From: Agrocybe praecox
Taxonomy: Eukaryota; Basidiomycota; Agaricomycetes; Agaricales; Agrocybaceae
Assembly: GCA_964017145.1 (NCBI GenBank)
Contig: OZ024843.1
Coordinates: forward strand, 3,029,001-3,093,000
Length of the DNA: 64,000 nucleotides
Direction of reading: 5' to 3'
Every line of letters begins with the position of its first letter. The first letter of the stretch is position 1. Below the pieces are notes generated by a model. The model was given only the letters and a program-made list of their open reading frames with translations. It was not told the DNA's origin and did not search any database. Made by a program: the position numbers and the translations under genes. Below are positions 31,159 to 43,175 of the stretch, one piece after another.

Positions 31159-34100
31159 TTAGTCGCTAGCAACAGAATCGTCATCTGCTAGGAATGGTCT
31201 GCATAAGGAATGAAAGTCAGCATTGGCAACAAGCAGCAACCTAGTTGTAGAGATACTTACGCATACTCATATTCACTCCTAATTGCGTTAGACATCCATT
31301 CCTCGTCAGCTTCTTGTTGCGGGAATCCAGATCCTCCTGCCAGGCTAAGGACTACGGGCAGAAGAACGAGACCATGTAACGCTCCGGATATAATTAGGGT
31401 TAACCACATTCTGAAGTAGTATATCTAAGGAGTCATTCAGTACTTGCGCAAAAATTAAATCAGAGAAATGAAACTGACCTCAAGTAATTTCGAGCGAGTT
31501 AATGCAAGAACAGACATGCCGATTAGTTTCGTGAATGTGATACCAGACAAGACCTACAATGTCAAGTTTTCAGTAAAAAAAAAAAGGTGCAATCAAGGAG
31601 AGATAAGTTGAATCGCACGCACAGATGGCCCAACATCCACAAGCGCCGCCCACATCCTCTCATCTCGCTCCTTCTGTCCAGACGGATAATTCGCCGGGTA
31701 GCTCGTCCCGACACTCATGAAGGCCCTAGCAACATGCGCGCAGAACTCGACAGCAATACCTAAAGAAATGACCAGGTTCACAAGGCTGATAGCATTCAAG
31801 CTGATACCCCAGATGGACATGACACCCATTACGGTCACCACCGTGAGTGCGACGACACCGGTGACGATCGTGCCTGTCCTCCATGAGCCCAAAAGGAGTG
31901 CAGTCACGATGAGGACGGATGCTAATCCAAGTCCTAGGATTTCTTGTGTAATAGCGACGATGTGTGCATACTGGTCAAAGAAGACGTAGAAGAGCGAATA
32001 AGGGAACACAGTAGCGCCGATATCCTCTGAGATTTCTTCCGCTATTTTATGTGCAGCAGCGAAGGCATTGATGAAGTCTTCTTGGTTCTTGAGCGGAGTA
32101 TGGAAAGTGCGGAAATGGGAGGCGACGATCTTGTCCTTTGCGTCGTTCAGAGATAGTGCGGTGCTGAATGATGCTTGTCCGGCCAATGGACAGTCTTCAT
32201 TCGTAGGCGAGTCTATCCAGTGGTTCAGGTAGCGCATGAACTCGGGGCCTTCTGGCAAACCGTCCATAGTGATGTTCCACGCTGGCTCCTTACCTTTTAG
32301 ACAAGGAGCACAGAGTTTCGGATTGATCCTCTGACCAGTACAGTACATATCAGGGTTTTTGATTCTGACACTGCAGCATTTATCGTTGGACGGGTTCAAC
32401 CAGCGCAAGTAATCATCTATCCATGATGCAGATGGTTCTGCGATGAACGAAGATTCAGGTCTTTTCCTCTCAGCTTCGAGTCTGTTGGCTATTGAGAAGT
32501 CGTTGCATGTGGAGAATCGACCACACAGGGCTTGTTGGCCTTTACGCGTTGTAATATCAGCATCCGTAGCGACGAAGTATACCGGAGGGCCAACGTCCAA
32601 ATATGCATCTAGATTGTCGAAATAGTTAACAAGATATGAGTCCGATGGTAAGGCAAGCCTTTCATCTGTTGCTCTATTATCAGCAATGGACATGCTTTTA
32701 TCTTGAATGACGACTCACCGAGACCAAGTTGGATATGCTGCATCGAAATCACAGATGCGACAAATATACCGGCAAAGACGGTGAGAACTAAGCCTTTAAC
32801 TATTGGTTTGAGCAACATAGGCGCGTAGTATCGACGAATGAACCGCCCGAGCTTTCCTAGACCGCTATTTGTATTCGGAGCATCCGACAACGCAATCCGC
32901 GAAGGAAGACGGACACAAGGGAAGCAATCAATACGGCTAGCCTTCAACAGTAACAAAAAAGTGTCAGTAATAGTACTTCCATCTTGACAAAGAAAGACAA
33001 AAAAATGTACCTCATATCGTTTGAGGTCCAGCGACAGAGCGCTGATAAAGACCGTCACTTGCAGCGTAGCATTCAAAAGTACACTCCCAGCAGCGTACAA
33101 CGCAAAGTTCCTCACAGCAGGCATAGGCACGAGCGCACCCAGAGCAAACGCCAACGTCTCCGTGATAGTGCTTAACAAAATCGACGGACCCATCTTCGCC
33201 AGTGTCCGCGCGACGCGTTCTTCGGGAGGTAGGTAAATAGCCATCGAAGCCGCGTCAATCTCATCCTGCGTAGAGTCGAACGGCGAGCGGTGAGAGTGAG
33301 TAGGGGACATCGGGGCGGCGAAGGCGCCTGACACTTGGTTGTTGTTGCCAGTGGTGTACCCCCCCTGTGGCGAGCCGGCATTTGGCCCATGCAGGAAGTT
33401 TTGTCTGTCGAGCTCGTGCACGAGGATGAAGACGTTGTCCACCCCCACTGCGAGGACCAAGAACGGGATGACTTCTGCGATGATGAGCGTCACTTTCACG
33501 CCAAGGAAAGAGAAGAGCCCGACTGAGGTCGATACGGAGAGGATAACGAGGAGGATCCCGAATAGTCCCAAGGTGAATTTGGACCCGACGAATAGAGATC
33601 TGGGCAGTCGCGGCAAGATGCTTGGTGTATTTCGGGAATCTACAGAGAAGCTCGAAGATGCGAGAGACGACTGCTTGAACAGTTTGGGGAAGTTGCGCGC
33701 CCATTCTACGATGGAAGATATGACACCGTCTTCTTCGCGGTTGGCTGAGCCACTGCCGAGTGTTAACGACACGTAGAAGAACATGGCCAGGTAGGATAGA
33801 ACGACGATTTTGACATCCGTGTTGGTACTCTTGTTGATTTCTTCCTCGAGTGAGATTCCAGTAGAAAACGCGATCTGGAGCTGGGCTTCATGTCCAATCC
33901 TCTCACTCAAATCCTGCAGGTATTTCTTCAACTCTTCCTCCCATTCCATGGCTCTCGCCTGTACATCCGCATCCAGAGAGGCCGAAACGACATATGTAAT
34001 GACAAGAGCCTCAGCCTCAGGATACAATTTGGCACCAGACGTTTGATTTACCGGCACCCCTCCAAGAATGTAATGAGGAGCCAGGGGCTGCTGGAAGTCA

Positions 34101-35728
34101 GGCAAGCAATCGACAGGAGATTCAGCACAAATTTGGATCTGTGCAGCCCAAGTTTCGTTCGTCTCTCCGCTCAGATCGTTTCCGAACCACGCAGCTACGG
34201 ATTGCACGACGCAAGCCTCGCCCCCAGGCTTGAAGCAAACATCTTCCAGGGTATAGCCATTAGGCGACACGAGCTCTCGAATGTCTGCTTCGACGCCGAA
34301 CCAGTAGTTCAGACTGTCCCAAGTAAGAACGGGTGGTTTGTTGCCTACTGTAATAGCTTGGCTGGTATATGTAGAATTGGGCGCCTCCTCAACGCCAGAC
34401 TCTTTCGCAGTGACGAAGATCTGCTCCGTGCGGTAGAACGGACCGAAATTACTGTCAAAGAACTCTTTCTGCAACTTACTCTCCGACGTCGGAGCCACCC
34501 AAAGTCTAACAGGATCAGTCTCGACTTCGAACTTCTTCCAGCCGATATTTAGCAGACCCACGGCGAGGAAGACCATCGCGAACGTTAGCGACGGAGAAGA
34601 TGCTGCGAACAGACCAAGTTTGTAGAACGACCTTCGTAGGAAAGTGTTGAGAGGATATTGGCGCGGTTGGACGGTCTCGATGGGGTCTAGCAGGGGTGCA
34701 CCGCGTCCCAGGTGACGTGATTCCGACTGGGCACCGGAAGAATCTTCCTCCAGATTCTGTGATAATGAGCCTGCGCCGACCAAGCCGCGCGTGTGGATAC
34801 GAGGAGATGCAGCATCCTCAGACAGCGCCACGCGTTCGTACGTACGTTCTCTGCGTCGCTGGATGGTAGTATGCACGATGAATCCGACGAGGAACCCGAG
34901 GACGGCAAGCGCATATGTGAGTATGAGGATGAAGGACAGACAGGAGACGCTGCCGACGTGACAGGCGGATATCTGGTTAGGTGGGCTGACAGGGGGTATA
35001 GTCGGACAGACGCTCAGGCAGTCGATGCACGTACATCGGCTCCCGAGGTCGTCGTCGGCGCAGTTACGTGCGGTGTGGTTGAGTGTCTGGAATTCGGGAG
35101 GTGGTGTAAGAGGAAAGTTGATCTGGAAGGGACTTCCCATGTCCTTCTTGTCTCCCAGGAATTTGAAGAATCCTTTGTAGTCTTTCGCCCCGCCTCCGAT
35201 GAACTCCATAACGTAGCCATTCGTGTTTCCGTATTGCACACTCTTACAGCTGTCGAAGAAGCCCGAGCCGTATTCCTCTGCGACGTAAAAGTCGAGGGAT
35301 TCAACTGCCGTCTGTCCCGAATCTGTCTTCTGCGTTGAGGTTATGTTGATGAACGAGGCTTGGTCGGGGGAACATGTGAACCTGCAGAAGAATTCGCGAA
35401 AGTTGTTCCTGCAGGCGGGACAGGCGGATACGAGAGGTTCGATTCGGTTGAAGTTGTTCTCGAGAGTATTTAGTTGGCTCGAGTCACAGCATGTTGGACC
35501 GTTGGCTAGTTCCGGCCCACAGACTTGGAGGAGTAATTCCCGGTCTGCAACGTCAGGCTACACAGGTGCGTTGAAGGAATCAGCTCCGGAAGCGCATATC
35601 CGTCTTGAAAGCAGACGTACCTGTACAGGCGGCCCATCATACGGACATGGTAGCCCCTTTTCCGATAATCCTATGGTCCCGCAGGACTCTCGCATAGCAC
35701 ACTGGTGCTCTCCATTATTTCTGACCAT
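31159..35728 (-). CDS. NCR1: NPC1/NCR1-type sterol transporter
   Basis: Seven exons (35728-35621, 35557-33011, 32941-32719, 32665-31623, 31553-31479, 31424-31261, 31198-31159) give 1399 residues. The Cys-rich N-terminal domain is present (QCAMRESCG, LPCPYDGPP, CCDSSQL, ACPACRNNFREFFCRFTCSPDQ), followed by a first membrane span, a luminal loop (PVRLWVAPTSESKLQKEFFD), a sterol-sensing domain (VTLIIAEVIPFLVLAVGVDNVFILVHE), a Cys-rich second loop (DKCCSVRIKNPDMYCTG) and the C-terminal permease part (LNAISLVNLVISLGIAVEFCAHVARAF). It moves sterol or sphingolipid out of the vacuole/lysosome. Odd points: no signal peptide precedes the first Cys in the only ATG-started model, so a 5' exon may be missed. 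The intron at 32942-33010 is 69 nt and in frame. Confidence 0.93.
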
Positions 35729-35912
35729 CGCGGTCCGCTCTCTACTGGTTAGAAAGAGACTACGATATATTTGACGAAGATGTTATGTGTCTTTATGCAT
35801 AAGCTTGTAGAAGGGACTCAGGGCAGGCAGTGGTTGGGGTCAGACTCAAAGTGGGACGAGGGGGTATGACGCGCGACGGCGCGTGTGTATTTCAAATTTG
35901 GGCATGTCGCAT

Positions 35913-35918
35913 CACGTG
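35913..35918. promoter_or_regulatory. CACGTG E-box in NPC1/DPH1 divergent promoter
   Basis: TCACGTGA octamer in the 241-bp gap between the NPC1-type and DPH1 start codons. Sterol genes are known targets of SREBP bHLH factors, but CACGTG is also bound by other factors. Inferred. Confidence 0.35.
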
Positions 35919-35969
35919 AATCTTAATTTCGCGATTAGATTAAGAGGTTTTACCTTCCTATCCACCACA

Positions 35970-37794
35970 ATGTCGACACCAAACGATTCCCCGTCAGCTG
36001 CACCCACCAATACCAACACCACCCCAGTCACCGCAGCGAAACCTCGCAAGCGATTCCTCGGGAGCAAATCCTCCAAGCCCTCCAAATCCTTCTCATCATC
36101 CTCCACATTATTGCTGAACCAAATCCCTGCAGAAATCCTACACGACGAGCAGCTCAACGCGGCGATCCGTGTGCTCCCTGCCAACTACTCGTTCGAGATC
36201 CACAAGACGATCCACCATGTGCGGAAGAACAAGGCGACGATGGTCGCGCTGCAGATGCCGGAGGGACTGCAGATGTTTGCGTGTACGATTGCGGATATTG
36301 TTGAGAGGTGGGTAGACGGACTTGTTTGATTTGATTTGACTTGGGTTTTTGATAATTTTTGATTGCGTAGGTTCACGAGTGCCTTGACTGTGATCATGGG
36401 TGATGTTACATACGGCGCGTGCTGCATTGACGACTATACAGCCGTCGCTCTAGGATGCGACATGCTAGTGCACTACGGACACAGCTGTCTAGGTGCATAA
36501 TATCCTTGACAAATCTAAACTCTATTCTAACCCACCCACCCACCCACACCACTTAGTACCCATGGACCAAACGACAATCAAAACCCTCTACGTATTCGTC
36601 GAAATCGGGATCGACTCCCGGCACCTCGTCCAATCCATCCGCATGAACTTCCCCAACGACCGCGATACGTTCCACAAGAACCTACTAGACGCCGAGGAAG
36701 AGCGCGCGCAGGTGCCTATTGGGAGTAAGATTGGAGTGAGCAGGAATCTGCGCATCGAGTCGCCTGCTTCTGTTTCTGTTGCGGTGGAGGCTGGGACGTC
36801 CTCCATAGATGATGATGGAGGGGAAGAAACGGCGGCCCCATCTTCACTTACACGCCTTGCACTGGTGTCTACGATCCAGTTCGTAGCTGCGCTGCAGAGG
36901 CTTAAGGAGGATCTGTCGGTGGATCTTGAGCAGGAGGGCGGGGGTGGGAGCGCTGGGATGTTGTTGGGCGATGAGTCGACGACTGCTGGGGAGAGCAGTA
37001 AACATCGTTTTTGGACGGGAAAATACGATACGGTCGTACCGCGCTCGAAGCCCCTCTCGCCCGGTGAGATATTGGGGTGTACGGCTCCGAGATTGAATGA
37101 TGTTGATGCGCTGATGTACGTTTTGGGCGCTTAAATTTATATCATTGACTGTTTACTAATTGCGATTAACATTAATAGATATTTAGGCGATGGAAGGTTC
37201 CATCTAGAGTCGATCATGATTGCGAACCCGGATGTGCCTGCGTTTAGGTACGACCCGTATTCGAAGAAGCTCACGAGGGAGCGGTATGATCATAGGGAGA
37301 TGCAGAGTGTGCGAGACGATGCGGTCCAGGCTGCGAGGAGGAGCATCGGGGCTTTCGCTGCTGTCGAAGAGGACGAGGAAAGACCCATGTGGGGCGTCAT
37401 TCTAGGCACACTAGGCCGACAAGGGAACCTCAAGCAAATGCAAGCAATCACACACCAGCTCGGGGCAAGCACGACGCCTATCCCGTATGTGCCCATCTTG
37501 CTCTCTGAGCTCTCGCCGGCGAAGCTGGGGTTGTTCGCGCCGCATGTGGCTACGTTCGTGCAGACTGCGTGTCCGCGGTTGTCGATTGATTGGGGGTATG
37601 CGTTTGAGAGGCCGTTGTTGAGCCCTTATGAGGCGGCGGTTGCGGTTGGGAAGGTTGGTGCTGGGTGGGTGGGGGGAGGAGAGGGAGGGAGAGTGAGGGA
37701 TGTGGGGAATCGGGATGTGGGGATTTACCCGATGGACTTTTATGCGGCGGGGAGTCCGTGGGCTGTTGGTAGGCTTAAGGCGAGGTTTGATTGA
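35970..37794 (+). CDS. DPH1: Diphthamide synthesis subunit 1 (2-(3-amino-3-carboxypropyl)histidine synthase)
   Basis: Exons 35970-36307, 36371-36492, 36557-37115 and 37179-37794 give 544 residues. After a Ser/Thr/Pro/Lys-rich start, the family block [32 protein letters not shown] appears, then [14 protein letters not shown]. Three Cys that hold the 4Fe-4S cluster are in [16 protein letters not shown] and [12 protein letters not shown]. With DPH2 this enzyme transfers the 3-amino-3-carboxypropyl group of SAM to His of eEF2. An acidic/Gly-rich insert (about residues 260-340) is longer than in yeast Dph1. Codon use turns G-rich in exon 4. Confidence 0.9.
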
Positions 37795-38227
37795 GTCGTT
37801 ATGTGTATTCTATTCTGGAAGGATGTGTTTAATTGCTGACACTCCGGGCCGTCGGATAGGCGCCCATGTCATGTCGGATACTAGATATAGGTTTTTTTGT
37901 CTGATCGAAGAAGTTTTTCTTCTCTTTTTTGGTGTACGAAACCAAGAGACAAAGTTTATAATTTACGGATGCTGTATAAATGACAGAAGGAATACATAGG
38001 TGAGAGTGTAGCACATAAGGATATACATAACTCTAACAACGATAGAGTGAGATTATTGATCGAGGGTACGATAATATTGATCCTAGATCATCGAGGGTAC
38101 AAGAAATAGGGTAATAGATAAGAAGAAGAGATGCGGGAGTTGTGCTGTCGGGAGCGTTAAATTTGCTGTTGGATCACATGACAGATAGTTGAGAAATTGG
38201 CGTGGCGTTGGTGCGTCATAGTAAAAA
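37795..38227. other. Intergenic region
   Basis: 3' region of DPH1 and 5' region of the small membrane-protein gene, AT-rich, no gene seen. A short direct repeat ATCGAGGGTACRA occurs at about 38061 and 38092. Confidence 0.4.
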
Positions 38228-38731
38228 ATGACCACCACCGCGAATGAAGAGATACGGTTGAAGATACCACAAAGATTTATGGTTGTTCCTGGGACAGCAT
38301 TCATAGTTGGGTCGGCGATAGGGATAATGAAAGGGGGAAGGACTGCGTCTATGAGATTCTTGGCGGAAAACGCGCATCGACCACCGACGACCGTGCAGGG
38401 GTGGTATTTCTACAAAAAGACGAAAAACTACCGAGTTATGCTTGGAGGATTGAAGGGAGCAGGGAGTGAGGCGAGCAAGCTGAGTGTGCTTGCGCTGGGA
38501 TATGTTGGAATTGAGGAAGGAATGGAGCGACTTGGATGGGGCAGTGCAAAATGCATTGGAGCGGCAGTCGGGACAGCAATCGTGTTTTCTGCAGTCTGTG
38601 AGTGTTCTGGGATGTGGAAGAATATACGCTAATTGTACTCAGATCGATTACCAATACATGTAGCAAAGCGGACGGTGGGATTAGGAGGAGTTGTGGGGGG
38701 TTTAATGACGGGATTGGATTATTTTAGATGA
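38228..38731 (+). CDS. Small Gly-rich membrane protein, possibly Tim17-like
   Basis: Exons 38228-38597 and 38643-38731 give 152 residues. Hydrophobic Gly/Ala-rich segments (FMVVPGTAFIVGSAIGIMKGG, VLALGYVGIEEG, GAAVGTAIVFSAVY, VGLGGVVGGLMTGLDYF) alternate with basic stretches (HRPPTTVQGWYFYKKTKNYRVMLGG). The pattern of four short GxxxG-type spans resembles the Tim17/22/23 superfamily of mitochondrial proteins, but I cannot name the family with certainty. The stop codon is only 47 bp before the first ATG of the SCH9-type gene, so the two are tightly packed. Confidence 0.6.
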
Positions 38732-38778
38732 TTAGATATAATCTGTGGAGCATAGTTGACCCCAATTGACCCCCAAAA

Positions 38779-41569
38779 ATGACATTTCACCTTTTGATTT
38801 CGTACTCTCATCTAATGCTGCGTCTTTGGCCATCCAGTCCACAGCTCACACCGAGGGCAGAGCATCACCCTCTCCTCGCCGGCCCACCCTCCGCCAACTC
38901 CGATCTCACGCCCTTGTCTACCCCTACCGCTTTCCCCGTCCCCCCTCATCTCTCAATTCATGCTCCCGTCTTCAACATCATGCAACCTCCCCCAGGAAAG
39001 AACAAGAAATCTTCCTCTCCTCCACCAGTCGCTACTTCTCGTGGTCAGATTCATGTAAAGCTTATCCAAGCACGCGGCCTCAATGTTCGCAGCATACATG
39101 CACGGCCCTACGTCGTCGTCCAATTCGAGCAGAACGAGTTTGTATCCCGCGATCCCATCCCAGAGTCGGACAAAGAGGTCAAAGGCACTCCTATAAACCT
39201 GTCTCGTCAGTCTTCCTCGAACGCTATCAGTGCTCTCGGCGCCATCGCCGCACAGCGCAAAGATCCGTCCCCCTCTTCATCTCTCCTCGCAGCTTCAAAG
39301 GCCCTATCTCTCCGCCAACTACCACCCCCAAGCGGTATCACAAACGGTCTCTTTGGTCGTCTCTCCCCTCACAATCCAGTCTGGAAGCACGAGGTATCCT
39401 TGTAGGTAAAAATCCCCAATTATTTTTCTTCATTTTCTAACAACTACTACAGCGATGTCACATCTGAACAAGAAGCTATCATCTGTAACGTATACGATAG
39501 AGCTGTCTCCGACCAGGGTTTTCTGGGCACCGTACAGATCAAACCTGTCCTCATCCACGACCATACCGTCGATCAATGGTACAAGTGCGTGTGTTTTCTT
39601 TTCTCCTTTTGCCCTACTCATTACCTCCTACAGGCTCCGGCCGTTCGAAGACGAAATAGTAAGCGGGGAAATGCGTGTCCAAGTCACATATGAGCAGTAC
39701 AAGGTAAATAACAATCATCCAATCTGCGTAATTACATTCACCTCATTTACTTCCCATAGACAAAACGTGCCCTTACCCCGCGCGATTTCGAATTCCTCAA
39801 ACTCATCGGACGGGGCACCTTCGGCAAGGTTTTCCAAGTCCGGAAAAAGGACACCAAGCGTATCTATGCCATGAAAGTCCTTTCCAAAAAGGAGATCGTC
39901 GCCAAGAAGGAAGTCGCACACACCATTGGCGAGCGCAAGATCCTCCAGCGTTCCCTAGAGAGCCCTTTCCTCGTCGGCCTCAAGTTTAGCTTCCAGACCG
40001 ACACCGATCTGTACCTCGTCACGGATTTCAAGAGCGGTGGCGAGCTCTTTTGGCATTTGCAGAGGGAGACTAGGTTCTCGGAGGAACGTGCCAAGTTTTA
40101 TATCGCCGAGCTGATATTGGCCCTCGAGCATCTGCATAAATACAACATCGTCTATCGGGATTTGAAGCCCGAGAATATCCTCCTCGACGCGACGGGCCAC
40201 GTCGCCCTGTGCGATTTCGGGCTGAGCAAGGCGGATCTGCGCCCGGACGAGCTGACGACGACGTTTTGCGGCACGACAGAGTACCTCGCTCCGGAGATTT
40301 TGCTCGACGAACAGGGGTACAGCAAGATTGTGGATTTTTGGAGTTTGGGCGTGTTGTTGTTCGAGATGTGCTGTGGGTGGAGCCCGTTTTATGCGGAGGA
40401 TACTCAGCAGATGTATAAGAATATATGTTTTGGGAAGATTAGGTTTCCCAAGGGGGTTATTAATGATGATGGGAAGCAGTTTGTCAAGGGGGTGAGTGGT
40501 GCTGGTGCTTATGCTTTTCGTTACTGATAAGTTTGTTTAGCTCCTCAACCGTAATCCGAAACACCGTCTCGGTGCACAACGCGATGCTGCCGAGTTAAAG
40601 GAACACCCGTTCTTTGCGAACATTGACTGGGTCGCTTTGTCTCTCAAGCAGGTCACCCCGCCCTTCAAGCCCGTAGTGGAATCGGACGAGTCGACGAATA
40701 ACTTTGATCCAGAGTTTACGTCGGCGGATATTCGTGATGTGGGCGTTGCGGGTCTTTTGGGGATCTTGTCCGGGGATGATGAGGAGGATGAAGAGGAGAG
40801 TGCGGGTGCGGATGGGGCAGAGGAAGGGGATGATGGAGAGGACGAGGAGGGAGAGGAAGGAGAGTGGTTGGACGAGGACGACCCTTCGGAGGATTGGGTC
40901 AGTCAGAGTGTGGGTGCGCTGAGAGAGGCGGTGCATACGCCTAATGGACCTCTGGGCAGTGAGCGGACACCACCGCTGTTGAGTCCTAATGGGAGGCCAA
41001 TGACGAAGAGCAAGAAAAAGAAGAATGGGAACGGCAATGGGACGAGTACGAGAAAGCCGACGGCGACGAGTGTGACTCCGAATGCTAAAAAGGCGAATGG
41101 GGTGCTCAATGGATCGAACTTGAATGGAGGAGGAGGTGGTGGTGGGGATTCGAGCTCTACCTCAAAGTCCGGCTCTGGCGGGTCGACGACGAAGGGAATA
41201 CAGATACAGAAAAAGAAGCCGCAGAACGACGCGAGCATGATGATGATGGTGAATGGTACCCCGCTGACGAACAGCGTGCAGGAGAATTTTAGGGGGTTCA
41301 CGTATCATGGTGGGGAGAGCGTGGTTGCTTCTATGCGTGCGGCGTTGTCGGAGAGGGAGAAGGCGCGGAGAGCGAGGGAGGGTGAGGAGGCTGTTATGCT
41401 TGATGATGAGGATGAGGATGATGAGGACAGGGGAGGGTTTGGAGGCGGAGGCGCGCGTGGAGGTAGGACGACGGAGGATGAGATGGAGGATGTTACGACT
41501 AGTGCGGGGAGGTATGCGCCGAGGCGGTATAGGCGGTCTTTGGGAGATGATGATGATGATATGTCGTGA
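38779..41569 (+). CDS. SCH9: C2-domain AGC kinase of the SCH9 type
   Basis: Exons 38779-39401, 39453-39584, 39634-39703, 39760-40491 and 40541-41569 give 861 residues from the first ATG; later in-frame ATGs at 38815 and 38980 are possible starts. A C2 domain (GQIHVKLIQARGLNV to MRVQVTYEQYK) precedes the kinase: GRGTFGKVFQV, VAL/AMKVLSKK (Lys), YRDLKPENILLD, CDFGLSK, and the activation loop TTFCGTTEYLAPE. This order is that of yeast Sch9, the TORC1-activated nutrient kinase. The AGC tail starts PPFKPVVESDESTNNFDPEFTS, but the hydrophobic motif NFRGFTYHGGES appears only at about 41284-41320, after ~190 residues of acidic, Ser/Gly and Lys-rich insert. Phosphosites expected in the activation-loop Thr and in FTY. 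Confidence 0.88.
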
Positions 41570-43175
41570 CCGCCCCCTGGATTCTTACTTACTTCACCAA
41601 CCAATCGCTCACTCACTCATACTCACCCACGCATGCTCGCTCACCACGGATAGGATATAATAACTCCCAACCTCCGCCTCTTGTATCTCTACTCTATTCT
41701 CTCGCTTTAGGTTCTCTTTTTTTAATGGGATTTCATTTCTAATTTCTTTCCGCACGAACGAATCCACGGATGCATGAATCGGACGAATACCACGACCACG
41801 ACCACCGAAGACATATACTCTATCCGATTCTTCAATATACACCTCGAATATATCGATATCGATATCGATGCACACTGTGCACGTATACTCCAATGTCAAC
41901 CCCACTCCCACCCTCATCCCGTGCACGCTCGTCGCTGCTAATAACGATAACGCACTACTATATATATCAATACTCACTGCGTACGGTAAACACCTACCTA
42001 CCTATTTACTTACTCACTTTAACATATTGGTCAAATCGCATCGACATCGAGATCGGACAAGTAAACAGACGAACTGTTTTTTTTCTTTTCATACTACATA
42101 CTTTTTTTTTGCTACCCCCTTTTTTGTTACTTTTTCTCTGCTCCCGAACAAATTTATGTTAATGTTGCGGTTGCATAATTTAATTCTGTTTCCTTCTTAT
42201 GAAATCATGTTCTGTTGTTTGTGGTCTTATAAAGTGTACATTGACCGCAGGTTGATAATATTGCTACTACTTCCACCGCATTGATATCATCGTCATCGCG
42301 CAAATGTCCATGTTAAACCCCTTTTCATTAATGGGAGATCAATCAAGTGTGAAAATGTTGTCTAGCCTAGCTATTTGTTGTACTACTCTTGTATCTAATT
42401 TCTAGTATGTCATACTACACAGTCACTACTTATGCGTGTGTTTCGTGATTACGTATTACCGGTAAGTCCGAAGGAAGGAAGGAAGGAAAGGCTGGGAGAG
42501 GTTTGAAGCGAATGAGAATGGAAAGTCCGGTAGAAAGGATGGAAATAGAAGAAAGGAAAGGACGAACGGAAGGAAATATATGCAGTAGGAGAAATGAAAT
42601 GAAGAAAAGGGAATTAGCGAAATAAATCTCGGTCCATCGTGAAGAGAGAAGGAGAAGAATTAAGCAAAGGACTCTTTTGGAAGAGTCATCAATTAAGCGT
42701 GTAGGAGTAGTTTTTAATAACAATATACAAAAAAGGAGGACACAGCGAGAGAGAAAGATGCAATAATAAAGATACTTGGACATATCAAGTTTAGGAGCCT
42801 CGTCTAGATGATTGGACGAAGTGAGCGGGTTGAATGAATGAACGGTCCAGACTCGGAGCCGTTTACCGGGCTCGCAACACAACCCTAAGAGAAGTGAGTG
42901 AGGAAAGGGGGATATAAGTGACTCGGAAAAGTCGATGCGAAATGAAAAGTGCGAATGGGAATAGAAGGAATGATGTCGTCTATGAATAATAATAATTGGT
43001 AAATGCTGCTTGAAATGAGGATGAAAGAATTTAGAAAGAAAGAAAAAATAATTATACACGTGATGAGCCAGGTGCCATGATGAGGATGAAAGATGAAAGG
43101 AAAGGAATGATTCAAGTGCAGAATGACGACGTTCACGAAAAGAGCATGAACGCCGATAGACTATGTGAGAAAATA
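41570..43175. other. 1.6-kb intergenic, low-complexity, purine-biased
   Basis: Between the convergent SCH9-type and APD1-type genes. It holds short ATCGAT repeats (near 41852), T-runs near 42085, a GGAA microsatellite at about 42470-42490, and a strongly purine-rich plus strand from about 42465 to 43130. A 249-residue minus frame at 42430-43179 is an artefact of this bias. Confidence 0.5.

Noticed and set aside
33890..34552. 220-residue ORF antisense to NPC1
   Set aside because: It is a shadow of the conserved NPC1 exon and has no family features.
38766..39440. 224-residue ORF in another frame of the SCH9 5' exon
   Set aside because: No domain; the C2-domain frame continues through matching splice phases.
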